NCBI GenBank assembly: GCA_965267535.1 | Contig: OZ254082.1 | Coordinates: forward strand, 2,728,001 to 2,792,000 | From: CAXBNB01 sp965267535 | GTDB lineage: Bacteria; Bacteroidota; Bacteroidia; Cytophagales; Cyclobacteriaceae | Length of the DNA stretch: 64,000 nt | Direction of reading: 5' to 3' | Shown here: positions 41,896-51,260 of the stretch, one piece after another | Layout: each line of letters begins with the position of its first letter | Numbering within the stretch: position 1 is the first letter of the stretch | Translations under genes and position numbers: made by a program | Notes under the pieces: model-generated | What the model saw: only the letters and a program-made list of their open reading frames with translations | Databases searched by the model: none | What the model was told of the DNA's origin: nothing

Positions 41896-43935
41896 TCATT
41901 GATTTCTTACCAGCTCTGCCAACAAACGCAAACTCTCTTTCAGGTAAGCATCCTCTTTTAGTTTCTTATTTTCTTTTTCGGTGGCAGCTATCTCACTGGT
42001 AGATACAGAAGCCGATTTCTCAATGCCTGAGTTAGAGTCCTCTTTTTGCTCATCTTTTTCCTGTTTTCTCAGGTCGTAGTTGAGCGATACGGTTTCTTTG
42101 TTACGATCTTCTCTGGCCTGCTCTAGTTCTTTGGCCAACTTTTTCAAATCTTCATCCGTTTGCAAATGATGCTGATAAAGTTGGTTTAATCTTTTTTTCA
42201 TGTCATCAGAAATCGTATTTACCGGCTGGTAATCGCTACTGGCTATTTTTTCCCACGGCAGTGCACTGGGCTTGGCACTCTCGCCAAAGTCTTCCGCACT
42301 AAATGCTGCCGGAAAATGCACGTCGGGCACTACGCCTATGTTTTGCGTACTGCTGCCTGTCACCCGATAAAACATCTGAAGGGTCAACTTCAGGTTACCT
42401 AGTTTTTCGGGATAGTTCTGCAGGCGATGATCCAGGCCAACCATTCGTTGTACTGTTCCTTTACCAAAGGTAGTTTCACCCAAAACGATCCCTCTTTTAT
42501 AATCCTGAATAGCTCCCGAAAATATCTCGGATGCCGACGCACTGAAGCGATTGGTCAGTACCGCCAGAGGCCCATCGTACAGAACCTTAGGATCAGTATC
42601 CTGATGAATATTCACTTTACCGTCAAAGTTTTTCACTTGTACTACAGGCCCTTGCTCTATAAATATACCTGTCAGTTTTATCGCTTCTTCCAGCGACCCT
42701 CCACCGTTGTACCTCAGGTCTATCAGCACTCCGTCTACATCTTGATCTTTAAGCTCATTAATCAAGTTCGAAACGTCTCGCGTAGTGCTTTTGTAATCAT
42801 CAAGCCCCTTTCTCACTGCATCGAAATCGAGGTAGAAACTCGGAATAGTGATAACACCCAGTTTGTAGGTGTGCTGCCCTTCTGTAATCGGTATGATCTC
42901 AGACTTAGCTGCCTGATCTTCGAGCTTGATTTTGTCACGCTCCAGGCGAACTACTACCGGTGAGGCTACAGTCATTTTGCCACGGATCACCTGTAAGCGA
43001 ACGATTGACCCCTTGGGTCCACGAATAAGCTGCACAACGTCCGATAATCTCCAGCCAATGACATCTACAAATTCGCCATCATCGCCCTGTGCTACTCCTA
43101 TTATTTTGTCTTCTTTAAAGAGGTCTTTGCTCTTGTACGCCGGGCCTCCGGGTATTTTTTCATCTATTATGGTATAATCCAAATCCTGCGTCAACCTTGC
43201 CCCTATGCCCTCCAGCGACAAACTCATGTTGATATTGAAATTGTCAGAAGAAACCGGTGAAAAGTAATTGGTATGTGGATCCAGTGTTTCTGTATAAGCG
43301 TTCATAAACATCTGAAACACATCGTCGCTATTGTATTGGTTTATGTTTTTGCGATATCGCTTGTACCGTTGTATCAGCAGCTTATTGACAGCCGAATCGC
43401 TCTTGCCGGCCAGTTTCAGGTTCAATGCCTGGTTTTTTACTATTTTTCTCCAACGGTCATCCAGTTCTTTTTCATTTTTAGCCCAGGTATTTTTGTCTTT
43501 ACTAAAGGTAAAAGTCTCGTCTCTGGAAAAATCGAACCCGTCTTTTTCTAAGATACTCAAGACATGGTTGAGGCGTGTATTTGCTCTGTCTCGATAAATT
43601 CTAAAAATTTGAAAAGGCACATCCAAATTGCCGGTAATCAGGTCGTCATCCAGCCTGTTTCTATATTTTTCAAAGTAATTAACATCAGACTGGTAGAAGT
43701 ATGACTTATTTTGATCCAGTGACTCAAAGTAATTGTCAAAAATCACATTGGACAAAGAATCGTTCAAAGGTGCCTTTCTGTAGCTATACCTACTCAGCAG
43801 CATTCTAATTTCCCTAACTTCCAACTTGTGTTTGTCTTTGGGCTTGAGTACCTCCAGCGAATCCGGAGCTTGTCTGGCCAGACCGTCAAATACCACCACA
43901 CAACACAATACAACTAATACTTTCAATACACGCAT
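41896..43935 (-). CDS. prc: Carboxy-terminal processing protease (S41, Tsp/Prc)
   Basis: A periplasmic protease that trims or degrades proteins from their C-termini. It starts at the ATG at 43935, giving a signal peptide (LVVLCCVVVFDGLARQ). An ATG ten codons upstream is possible. Following an N-terminal domain, the PDZ domain lies at about 230-320 (IGARLTQDLDYTIIDEKIPGGPAYKS). The S41 catalytic part has GVLIDLRYNGGGSLEEAIKLTGIFI, FSASASEIFSGAIQDY (Ser nucleophile) and GETTFGKGTVQ (Lys base), then a DUF3340-type tail with a Glu/Lys-rich region. It is the first gene of a three-gene operon. Confidence 0.95.
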   Translation of the reverse strand: MRVLKVLVVLCCVVVFDGLARQAPDSLEVLKPKDKHKLEVREIRMLLSRYSYRKAPLNDSLSNVIFDNYFESLDQNKSYFYQSDVNYFEKYRNRLDDDLITGNLDVPFQIFRIYRDRANTRLNHVLSILEKDGFDFSRDETFTFSKDKNTWAKNEKELDDRWRKIVKNQALNLKLAGKSDSAVNKLLIQRYKRYRKNINQYNSDDVFQMFMNAYTETLDPHTNYFSPVSSDNFNINMSLSLEGIGARLTQDLDYTIIDEKIPGGPAYKSKDLFKEDKIIGVAQGDDGEFVDVIGWRLSDVVQLIRGPKGSIVRLQVIRGKMTVASPVVVRLERDKIKLEDQAAKSEIIPITEGQHTYKLGVITIPSFYLDFDAVRKGLDDYKSTTRDVSNLINELKDQDVDGVLIDLRYNGGGSLEEAIKLTGIFIEQGPVVQVKNFDGKVNIHQDTDPKVLYDGPLAVLTNRFSASASEIFSGAIQDYKRGIVLGETTFGKGTVQRMVGLDHRLQNYPEKLGNLKLTLQMFYRVTGSSTQNIGVVPDVHFPAAFSAEDFGESAKPSALPWEKIASSDYQPVNTISDDMKKRLNQLYQHHLQTDEDLKKLAKELEQAREDRNKETVSLNYDLRKQEKDEQKEDSNSGIEKSASVSTSEIAATEKENKKLKEDAYLKESLRLLAELVRNQ

Positions 43936-44004
43936 AATCTTCGATTTATATTCCCGGTGATCCAATCACCTGTTTATTCTGTTTTTCCCGGTTTACCGCA
44001 ACAA

Positions 44005-44038
44005 CAAAAATACCTTTATAATTCAATAGTAGGGCAAA
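44005..44038 (-). promoter_or_regulatory. Candidate promoter of the prc operon
   Basis: Minus strand: TTTG (44038-44035), a 22-base spacer, and TATTTTTG (44012-44005), an exact TAnnTTTG match. The spacer is longer than usual. Start of transcription would be near 43998. Confidence 0.35.
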
Positions 44039-44177
44039 TTACTCCCGCAATATCACCACAAGTTTATCTAAACGGTTTTACCCGATGATGACAACTCATA
44101 TCGCGCTCATTTACGACAAAACTGAACGGAATATCTACTAAGTGAGTTTAAGTCAAGTCTGTTTAATAAAACTGTTT

Positions 44178-44185
44178 TAACTTCG
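44178..44185 (+). promoter_or_regulatory. Probable -7 promoter element of the aminotransferase gene
   Basis: TAACTTCG, preceded by T, 36 bases before the TTG start. It is the same variant box as upstream of FKBP. Confidence 0.3.
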
Positions 44186-44221
44186 AAAAATATTTTCTCA
44201 ATCACCAAAAATAGCATTGAT

Positions 44222-45406
44222 TTGTCCACTACCAAAACCCTTTTCTTACAATACTTAGGCCAAACTTCCCCTTTTCCTCTGATGCTCGAAATAGAACGGG
44301 CTGAAGGTATATATATGTATCAGAAAGATGGCAAAAAGGTCATGGATTTGATTTCCGGAATTGGGGTAAGCAATGTAGGTCACCGCCACCCCAATGTGGT
44401 AAAGGCTATAAACGAACAGGTAGATAAACACTTGCATGTAATGGTATATGGTGAGTTTGTAAACTCCCCTCAGGTTCATCTGGCCAAGGCACTGGCCGAC
44501 ACACTGCCCCAGCCTCTTGACAATACTTTTTTGGTAAACTCCGGCAGTGAAGCTACTGAAGGCAGTATAAAACTGGCCAAACGATATACCGGGCGGAGTG
44601 AGATTATATCATTCAAAAACGCATACCACGGCTCTACATCCGGGGCATTATCGGTTTGCGGTAGCGAACCCTTAAAAAACAAATTTCGCCCTCTAATACC
44701 CGGAAACCGGATTATAGAGTTTGGCAAAACGGCTGATTTATCGACTATCAGCTCTGCTACCGCTGCAGTAATTATAGAGCCTGTGCAAGGCGAAGCGGGT
44801 ATAAGAACAGCTTCCAAGGCTTATTTCAAAGCCCTGCGTGACGCATGTACACAAAACGGTGCACTGTTGATTTTCGACGAAATCCAAACGGGCTTTGGGC
44901 GTACGGGTAAGTTTTGGGCCATGGAACACTACGGTGTGGTACCCGATATTGTACTCTGTGCCAAAGGCATGGGAGGCGGCATGCCCATAGGTGCTTTCAT
45001 TTCTACCAAGGAAATCATGCAATCGCTGATGCAAAACCCGATATTGGGGCACATATCTACATTCGGCGGGCACCCCGTAAGTGCAGCTTCATCGCTCGCT
45101 ACATTGCAAACAATTTTAAATGATAGCCTGATGGATGGTGTACAGGAAAAAGAAGCACTGTTTCACCAACTGCTACAACATAGCCGCATCAAGGAAATTA
45201 GAAGCAAGGGACTGATGATAGCGGTAGAATTTGAATCTTTTGCGCTTTTGGAAGCCATCATCAAAAACCAGCTCGCTCTGGGTGTTTTATCGGATTGGTT
45301 TTTGTTTTGCGACAACTCCATGCGCATAGCTCCTCCCCTAACTATCTCTACTGAAGAAATAAAAATAGCCTGCAATAAAATACTGCAGGCTATCGATATG
45401 TCTTAG
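44222..45406 (+). CDS. Class III PLP-dependent aminotransferase
   Basis: A 394-residue enzyme of the ornithine/acetylornithine/GABA aminotransferase family. The PLP lysine is Lys248 in VLCAKGMGGGMPIGAF, with Asp219 in LIFDEIQTGFGRTGKF and the phosphate-binding SGSEATEG (107-114). The amino donor cannot be told; Bacteroidota relatives are often labelled aspartate aminotransferase family. The TTG at 44222 is the natural start, since the conserved N-terminal block (LFLQYLGQTSPFPLMLEIERAEG) begins five residues later and no ATG precedes it. It is a single-gene unit; its end overlaps a terminator belonging to the opposite strand. Confidence 0.92.
   Translation: MSTTKTLFLQYLGQTSPFPLMLEIERAEGIYMYQKDGKKVMDLISGIGVSNVGHRHPNVVKAINEQVDKHLHVMVYGEFVNSPQVHLAKALADTLPQPLDNTFLVNSGSEATEGSIKLAKRYTGRSEIISFKNAYHGSTSGALSVCGSEPLKNKFRPLIPGNRIIEFGKTADLSTISSATAAVIIEPVQGEAGIRTASKAYFKALRDACTQNGALLIFDEIQTGFGRTGKFWAMEHYGVVPDIVLCAKGMGGGMPIGAFISTKEIMQSLMQNPILGHISTFGGHPVSAASSLATLQTILNDSLMDGVQEKEALFHQLLQHSRIKEIRSKGLMIAVEFESFALLEAIIKNQLALGVLSDWFLFCDNSMRIAPPLTISTEEIKIACNKILQAIDMS
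45358..45393 (-). terminator. Minus-strand terminator inside the end of the aminotransferase gene
   Basis: ATAGCCTGCA (45365-45374) pairs perfectly with TGCAGGCTAT (45384-45393). On the minus strand the stem is followed by TTTTTATTTC. It would end the leftward aspartyl-protease transcript while lying within the coding region of the convergent gene. Confidence 0.75.
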
Positions 45407-45420
45407 TGCTTCTTTGTATA

Positions 45421-46593
45421 TCAGAGCATTCTTTTCAGGGTCAGATCCATGATCTTACCGTCCACTGTTATAGACACTTTCTCTCCGTCTTTGGTAAAGA
45501 TTTGTCTGAGTTTGGCCAGCCCCAGTTCTGTGGCGGGTGTCCCATTCACACGCTGCAATTCCTGATCTACGCGAATGCCGGCATATTCTGCAGGACTATT
45601 ATCAAACACTTTGTGGATCATCACTTTTGACATGTCTCTGCTCAGCTGCAATTCCATACCCGATGCATTGATCGGAAAAGGATCATCATAGCTGTTGTTC
45701 TTTTCCCAGTACATCACCTTTTTGGGGTAGTTGTAAGTCACGTTAAATTTCCGCAATAGACCACTTCCCAAAATACCTGCCACTTTTCTGTGGTTTTGGA
45801 TTCCGTGCTCGGCATGACTGAGGCCTACAGGCACATTTTCAAAGCCAAAACCACTAAAGGTTACTGATTTTGCCATTCCCTGATGGTGCTCATATTCCTT
45901 GTCGCCCAGGCCTGATACCAGGTATATATAACTTTCACCGATTTTATCAGTCAGTCCGTGTTTTTTCACGAAAGGTGTATTAAAATCTACCGTAGCTTTG
46001 GCGCCAGTATCGACAAAGAATTCTCCCTCTACCACTTCTCCGTTTGCCAACCTCACATCTGCCGTAATGTGGGGTATGTATGAGGTAAGCTCAATGGGTA
46101 ATTTTCGCCCATTTCCGGTGTATTTATAGTTTTTAGCATCATATAAGTCAAATACTGATTTATCAAAATTCATAGAAACCACATAATTTTCCAGCATATC
46201 ATAACCGATAATGCCGTCAATATTCCTACCTATGCTCATTTCCAAGTGACGTAAAGAAGTCTCATAGATTTCAATATCACGGAGTTCTATATTGTTAATT
46301 TCTATACGCTGATGCTTGAGTAACTTCCCTGTAATTTCTCCTTCAGCACTTGTCTTTTTAGCATTTGATCCGGCCAGCATACCGAGCTCTTTTGCCGTTT
46401 CTATATTCAATACCGTGAGCCCATCTCCCGTATCAAAAATAAAATCCAGATCGCGCGAGTTATTTACCTTGATTTTAATAAAAACATGATCGCCGTACAT
46501 TTCAAAAGGCACGCTGGTCAAAGGACTTTGAGCCTGACCCGGAAGTAGTGTTGAAAAAATTGCAATTATTATTAATCCAATTGTCTTTTTCAT
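45421..46593 (-). CDS. Retropepsin-like aspartyl protease with PDZ domain, secreted
   Basis: A 390-residue exported protein with signal peptide ending PGQAQ. Two aspartyl-protease half-domains are fused: FIFDTGDGLT (Asp54) and FFVDTGAKA (Asp195), each followed by the IIGYDMLE/ILGSGLL-type hydrophobic motif. A C-terminal PDZ domain (about 310-390, MIHKVFDNSPAEYAGIRVDQELQRVNG) would bind a peptide tail. Such proteins are common in Bacteroidota, with unknown targets. It is a single gene convergent with the aminotransferase. Confidence 0.9.
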   Translation of the reverse strand: MKKTIGLIIIAIFSTLLPGQAQSPLTSVPFEMYGDHVFIKIKVNNSRDLDFIFDTGDGLTVLNIETAKELGMLAGSNAKKTSAEGEITGKLLKHQRIEINNIELRDIEIYETSLRHLEMSIGRNIDGIIGYDMLENYVVSMNFDKSVFDLYDAKNYKYTGNGRKLPIELTSYIPHITADVRLANGEVVEGEFFVDTGAKATVDFNTPFVKKHGLTDKIGESYIYLVSGLGDKEYEHHQGMAKSVTFSGFGFENVPVGLSHAEHGIQNHRKVAGILGSGLLRKFNVTYNYPKKVMYWEKNNSYDDPFPINASGMELQLSRDMSKVMIHKVFDNSPAEYAGIRVDQELQRVNGTPATELGLAKLRQIFTKDGEKVSITVDGKIMDLTLKRML

Positions 46594-46697
46594 TTTTCGA
46601 TGATTTTAATATCCTTTCAAATTAAATTGAATATTTCCACATTCACAACTCATGCTATTTTTATCTGATAAATGCAGACTCATATTCAGACCACTCG

Positions 46698-48584
46698 CTA
46701 AAGTGTCCTTTTCCAGGATTTTATATTGCCGGCATTATCTGTTACAGTGAGTACAAATTCTCCAACAATATCCTTTTTAGGGTCAGACGTGAGGTATCCG
46801 GTTTTAGCATCATAATTCATCAGCACCCACTTTCCATTGAGCGATGCTTCAAAATCTCCAACACCGGACATATCATCTTTTATTCTAAACTTAAGCCGCT
46901 TAGCAGGTGACTTTAAGTGTGCTATCTGCGGGGGTATAGAATCTGAAGCTATGGTATAGTTTACCAAATCACGGGTTTTAAAACTTATCTGATTGCCTTC
47001 CCACTCGCCTCCGGCATAACCCAAAGCTCCGTTTCCGCTTACCGAATAGACGTGAGAATTAGACGCATTGTAGCGCTGGTTTGGCTTCAGTTTCACTGTG
47101 ATAAACTTTCTTAACGGCTGATCATAGTGTTGAAAATCAAAAAACTCTTTCCCTTCTTTTTGGTATCTTTTGTATCGTAGATCAAGCGTGTCAAACAACG
47201 CATAAGAAGGAATGGACAAGGCGATGTTTTCATCGCTGTACTCCTGAGACTTGCCGGATGGAATAGTCTTTTTATAGTCAAAAACATGGGTTTTATCACA
47301 CAAGGCTACAGAATCGGGAAATCCCCTACCGGTATCCCATAGGTAAAAGTAGCGGTTGTCTGCCGTATAGGTATGTGCAAGGAGTTTTTCTTCTCCCCGG
47401 ATATACAGCCTGGCAAAGCAGTCTTCTTTTGTGGAGTTACCCATTATTTCGATCACACCTTGTCGAATATCATAGCCTCGCTCTTTCAGGGCGTACATAT
47501 TTTTGTGGGTGGTATTCTTCTGATACCCTTTATCATTAATCTTTATTTCGTGTTGCACTGCATTTCCGTAATTATCTTCCAGCTGTATGCCCAGGGTGTG
47601 TTCCAGAGGATCTACTATGGTTAACTGCCCTTTTCCATTACTCACATTGTAGTATTTCAGGAAATTACCATCGTCCACATAGTACTTATTGAACCTGCGC
47701 CCTCCTTCTCTCATACGTTTGTAGTTTGCATGTACCAGTATATTTCTGGATGTAGCAAAATTCACTTTATCGATGTGTTGTGAAAAAAGGGGCTGATAAT
47801 CCAGCAGCAATGTTTGCTTTACTACTCCATTTCTGTTGTTTGCTCCGTTTAACCTATCATAGGCATACACTTCTACGCCTATTCTTCCGTAGAGGGTCAC
47901 GGGAGACTCCAGTGTATAGTTGCCGTCGCGTTCTACCAAATCAAACTCAAAACGACCAAACATACCGTTGATTCGACTATCAATATCCATAGTCACAAAT
48001 GCCACCTGAGAAAGCGTTGGGGGTTTCGTATCTTTTATTTCATCAAACCCATAATAAAGCGGATTTAACACCACATGATTAGCGTCACGTATTTCAAAGT
48101 GCAAGTGTGGCCCTGAAGACGAACCGCTGTTTCCGGAGAGGGCTATAACATCTCCTTTTTTAAAGGAAAACCTATCGTCTGAAAGATGAATATCTACCGC
48201 AAAAGATTCTTTTTTATACTGATACTGACGAACATATTCGGCTATTTCTTCCTGAAAATCCTGCAAGTGTGCGTAGACTGTAAATGTGCCGTTTGGGTGA
48301 TACATGTATAGTGCATTGCCATACCCTGTAGGCGACACCTTTATCCGCTTGATGTGTCCGTCGGCTGCAGCAAAAACCGGCAGTCCGGTGATTCCACTGG
48401 TTTTGATATCAATACCCGTATGAAAGTGTGTAGCACGCAACTCTCCCATTGTACCTGCCAGATAGTTGGCCTGCCCCGGCCTAATCGGGCACATATAATA
48501 GCCCTTTTCTATCTGCTGAGCTTGTGTTTTTACGGATATAAAAAATACAACGAGTAGTGCTAAAATATATTTACCTGATCTCAA
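46698..48584 (-). CDS. M23-family peptidoglycan endopeptidase, secreted
   Basis: A 628-residue exported zinc metallopeptidase of the LytM fold with signal peptide ending TQAQ. Zinc ligands: His55 and Asp59 in HFHTGIDIKTSG, and His162 in GPHLHFEIRD (with His160 as catalytic partner). The domain is at the N-terminus (about 35-180). The remaining 450 residues are beta-rich, including FKIRDDMSGVGDFEASLNGKWV, an Ig-like module. It cuts cell-wall crosslinks, so a role in wall growth or separation is probable. Its start overlaps the end of the FAH-family gene by 14 bases, suggesting co-transcription. Confidence 0.92.
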   Translation of the reverse strand: MRSGKYILALLVVFFISVKTQAQQIEKGYYMCPIRPGQANYLAGTMGELRATHFHTGIDIKTSGITGLPVFAAADGHIKRIKVSPTGYGNALYMYHPNGTFTVYAHLQDFQEEIAEYVRQYQYKKESFAVDIHLSDDRFSFKKGDVIALSGNSGSSSGPHLHFEIRDANHVVLNPLYYGFDEIKDTKPPTLSQVAFVTMDIDSRINGMFGRFEFDLVERDGNYTLESPVTLYGRIGVEVYAYDRLNGANNRNGVVKQTLLLDYQPLFSQHIDKVNFATSRNILVHANYKRMREGGRRFNKYYVDDGNFLKYYNVSNGKGQLTIVDPLEHTLGIQLEDNYGNAVQHEIKINDKGYQKNTTHKNMYALKERGYDIRQGVIEIMGNSTKEDCFARLYIRGEEKLLAHTYTADNRYFYLWDTGRGFPDSVALCDKTHVFDYKKTIPSGKSQEYSDENIALSIPSYALFDTLDLRYKRYQKEGKEFFDFQHYDQPLRKFITVKLKPNQRYNASNSHVYSVSGNGALGYAGGEWEGNQISFKTRDLVNYTIASDSIPPQIAHLKSPAKRLKFRIKDDMSGVGDFEASLNGKWVLMNYDAKTGYLTSDPKKDIVGEFVLTVTDNAGNIKSWKRTL

Positions 48585-49182
48585 AGTCTAATAATTTTTC
48601 TCCTTCTAAATATCCTTCTAATCGATTGCCTATCTGTATGGGCCCTACCCCTTTGGGAGTACCTGTGAATATGACGTCTCCTTTTTTGAGGGTAATGAAT
48701 TTTGAAATATATGATATGATGTAATCGAAGCTAAACAACACCAAAGAAGTATTTCCTTTCTGAACAGTATTGCCATCTATATCAAGACTAAAATTCAAAT
48801 CCTGCAGGTTTTTATACCTAGATTTTGGTCTAAACTCAGACATAGGTGCCGAATGATTAAACCCTTTTGCCAAATCCCAGGGCAACCCTTTTTCTTTGGC
48901 CTTCGATTGCAAATCGCGTGCCGTAAAGTCTATACCCAACCCTACTTCATCGTAGTATTTGTGTGCAAATTTTTCATCTATGTTTTTACCATTCTTACAT
49001 ATTTTCAACAAGACTTCTACTTCGTGATGTATGTCTTTGGAAAATGGTGGGTAGTAAAACGGCTGGTTTTTACGCAACAAAGCGGTTTCTGGCTTGGTAA
49101 AGACTACAGGCTCGGATGGGCGCTCGTTGTTCAACTCTTCGATGTGCTCTACGTAATTTCGCCCAATGGCTAATATTTTCAT
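48571..49182 (-). CDS. Fumarylacetoacetate hydrolase-family protein
   Basis: A cytoplasmic hydrolase or decarboxylase of the FAH fold, 203 residues, the size of the single-domain YcgM/FAHD1 group (acylpyruvase or oxaloacetate decarboxylase). Metal-binding acidic residues lie in HHEVEVLLKICKNGK, and further family blocks are GLGIDFTARDLQSKAKEKGLPWDLAKGFNHSAPMS and ITLKKGDVIFTGTPKGVGPIQ. The substrate is not decided. It overlaps the M23 gene downstream. Confidence 0.92.
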   Translation of the reverse strand: MKILAIGRNYVEHIEELNNERPSEPVVFTKPETALLRKNQPFYYPPFSKDIHHEVEVLLKICKNGKNIDEKFAHKYYDEVGLGIDFTARDLQSKAKEKGLPWDLAKGFNHSAPMSEFRPKSRYKNLQDLNFSLDIDGNTVQKGNTSLVLFSFDYIISYISKFITLKKGDVIFTGTPKGVGPIQIGNRLEGYLEGEKLLDFEIR

Positions 49183-49280
49183 ATCAAGTGTAAATGTAAA
49201 TACTGCGAATTAGTATAAATTCGTTTTCAGTTTTGAATGACTAAATGTATTAAATGTAAAATTATAAATACCTCAAACTT

Positions 49281-50090
49281 ATGAAATATATAAGTGCTTT
49301 TCTTCTGGTTTTGACCGGGCTTTTTTTAGTAGAGTGTGCGACTGTCCCTGTTTCGGGAAGGCGCCAGCTCAGCCTGGTTTCCAACGAAGAGATTATTCCA
49401 ATGAGCTTCGACCAATATCAACAGGTTATCAAGGAAAGCAAGCTTTCTACCAACAAGGAGCAAACAGCCATGGTGAAAAACGTTGGAAATCGGATAAAAA
49501 CGGCTGTTGAGCAATACATGGCAGACAACAATATGACCAGTCAGCTGGAAGGCTTTGCCTGGGAGTTTAACCTGATCGAAGAAGATGTACAAAACGCCTG
49601 GTGTATGCCGGGTGGTAAAGTGGCTTTTTATACGGGCATCATGCCCACTTGCAAAAACGAAACAGGTGTAGCCGTTGTGATGGGCCATGAGGTGGCTCAT
49701 GCTATTGCCAACCACGGCCGTGAGCGCATGAGTCAGGGTCTGTTAGCTCAGGGATTTCTGGGAGGCTTATCTGTGGCAATGGGACAAAACCCAACCGGCA
49801 CACAGCAGTTGCTCATGCAGTCTGTCGGTGCTGGCACACAACTGGGCATGCTCAAGTTTTCCCGACAACATGAATCTGAAGCCGACAAGCTTGGTTTGAT
49901 CTTTATGGCAATAGCGGGATACGACCCCAGAGAGGCGCCAAAATTCTGGGAAAGAATGTCTTCCGGTGGTGGGCAACAACCTCCGGAGTTTATGTCTACT
50001 CACCCTTCACACGAAACACGTATTTCGGATCTCAATGCGCAGATTCCTGGTGCTCTCAAGTACTATGAAGCGAATAAGAACAAATATTAA
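49281..50090 (+). CDS. M48-family metallopeptidase, lipoprotein
   Basis: A periplasmic zinc metalloprotease of the BepA/Oma1-like group, 269 residues. Lipobox Cys19 (LVEC), followed by TVPVSGRRQLSLVSNEEI, which is typical of the group. Zinc motif HEVAH (136-140) and third ligand Glu in RQHESEADKLG. It helps quality control of outer-membrane proteins in E. coli. A single gene with terminator at 50124-50161, shared with the convergent pstS-like gene. Confidence 0.94.
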   Translation: MKYISAFLLVLTGLFLVECATVPVSGRRQLSLVSNEEIIPMSFDQYQQVIKESKLSTNKEQTAMVKNVGNRIKTAVEQYMADNNMTSQLEGFAWEFNLIEEDVQNAWCMPGGKVAFYTGIMPTCKNETGVAVVMGHEVAHAIANHGRERMSQGLLAQGFLGGLSVAMGQNPTGTQQLLMQSVGAGTQLGMLKFSRQHESEADKLGLIFMAIAGYDPREAPKFWERMSSGGGQQPPEFMSTHPSHETRISDLNAQIPGALKYYEANKNKY

Positions 50091-50123
50091 TCAACGCTAC
50101 CTCCTATAGAGGATTCGGCATAC

Positions 50124-50161
50124 AAAAAAGGCTGATTTGATAACTCAAATCAGCCTTTTTT
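50124..50161. terminator. Bidirectional rho-independent terminator between M48 and pstS-like genes
   Basis: AAAAAAGGCTGATTTGA pairs perfectly with its complement around TAAC, giving T-runs on both strands. Both flanking genes converge on it. Confidence 0.95.
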
Positions 50162-50178
50162 CTTGCTATCTGAATAAA

Positions 50179-51036
50179 TCACTTGACTTGCGAAAGAGTT
50201 ACCAACCGGCTATCCGGCTCTGTCAGCACTTCAAACGACTCTATCACACTGATAGCTCTTTTTGTTTTCAGGTAAGTTAAAAATGCATTCATGCCTGGGT
50301 TTTCCGTCTTTTGCTTGTAGTACATTCTGAGGGGTCTGCGAAGAGGGTAAATATTGCGTGTAATGGTGTGATGGGTTGGCAAAACATAATCTGTAGTATC
50401 TACACCGTTTTTTGCCGGTATCAAGATGTCGTTTACCCCAATAGAAAAATAGGCAAAACCAACGAATCCGATAGCATTGGGGTTTTGGATAACCTGAGAA
50501 ACGATTTCTACATTTTCATGAGCAATCAGAGTCGCTTCAGACAACTTATCAATTCCAAAATAGGTAGTAAATAATTTTTGCGTTCCTGAATTTTCATCTC
50601 TTGCTATGGGTTCTATAGTGCCTTGCTTACCTCCCAGCTGCGACCAGTCCGAAATTTCACCAGTATATATATCAGCCACTTGCTGGTTGGTAAGTTTTCG
50701 CACAGGGTTGTGCTCGTTATTTATCAATACGATACCATCGTAAGCCATTATTTCTTCTATTACTTCATGTTCATTTCCCATTAATGAATCTAAATTAAAC
50801 CCAAACGAAGACAGCCCAATGTCAGCCCGATTGTTCCTTATGGCGTCCAACCCTTTTTGACTACCTCCTCCTTCCAGGGCTATTTTCACACTGTCCTGTA
50901 GCTTTTCATAGTCATTTTTCAGCGCCACAAATATTTCATGCATCGACTCACTGCCTTTTACTTCTACTGTATATTGTTTTGGCTGACTACAACTTAGTAA
51001 CCCCACACCGATCAGCACCAGTACCATCCTTTTCAT
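50179..51036 (-). CDS. pstS: Phosphate-binding PstS-like lipoprotein
   Basis: A periplasmic phosphate-binding protein of the high-affinity ABC type. Lipobox Cys16 (LLSC). Residues of the binding pocket follow the family: VKGSESM near the N-terminus, GGGSQKGLDAIRNNRADIG, and ARDENSGTQKLF, which corresponds to the SGT loop. The 285 residues are full length. No PstCAB or PhoU is in the window, so it is a stand-alone copy, as common in Bacteroidota. A 14-bp palindrome upstream could be an operator. Confidence 0.88.
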   Translation of the reverse strand: MKRMVLVLIGVGLLSCSQPKQYTVEVKGSESMHEIFVALKNDYEKLQDSVKIALEGGGSQKGLDAIRNNRADIGLSSFGFNLDSLMGNEHEVIEEIMAYDGIVLINNEHNPVRKLTNQQVADIYTGEISDWSQLGGKQGTIEPIARDENSGTQKLFTTYFGIDKLSEATLIAHENVEIVSQVIQNPNAIGFVGFAYFSIGVNDILIPAKNGVDTTDYVLPTHHTITRNIYPLRRPLRMYYKQKTENPGMNAFLTYLKTKRAISVIESFEVLTEPDSRLVTLSQVK

Positions 51037-51067
51037 ATCATTCTTCCTTTTGGTTTTCTATGTTCAG

Positions 51068-51081
51068 CAAAAGTACTTTTG
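51068..51081. promoter_or_regulatory. Perfect 14-bp palindrome overlapping the pstS-like -7 box
   Basis: CAAAAGTACTTTTG is self-complementary. Its minus-strand first half reads TACTTTTG at 51075-51068, an exact TAnnTTTG -7 box for the leftward gene. The centre AAGTACTT is the same as in the 42-bp palindrome at 3341-3382. Confidence 0.4.
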
Positions 51082-51218
51082 AGGTGCCAGAGCTACGTTT
51101 GACGCATGTTTACTAAATAATTAACTAAACATTATTCTTTTCAAATTCTGATTCTAAAAAGAAAACCATTGAACAATTCTCTCACGTATAGAATAAAAAA
51201 ATGAAATAATATAACAAG

Positions 51219-51259
51219 TACGATTTTATATCGTATTTTTATCGTATAAACAATACGAT
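51219..51259. promoter_or_regulatory. Double palindromic operator of vapBC
   Basis: Two inverted repeats lie just before vapB: TACGAT-TTTAT-ATCGTA (51219-51235) and ATCGTAT-AAACA-ATACGAT (51241-51259), both perfect with five-base centres and centres 23 bp apart. The second ends two bases before the ATG. It is the usual arrangement for cooperative binding by a VapB-VapC complex. Confidence 0.8.
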
Positions 51260-51260
51260 C

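Noticed and set aside
51219..51259. CRISPR-like repeat pair
   Set aside because: The repeats are short palindromes at an antitoxin promoter with no spacer array, best explained as operators.
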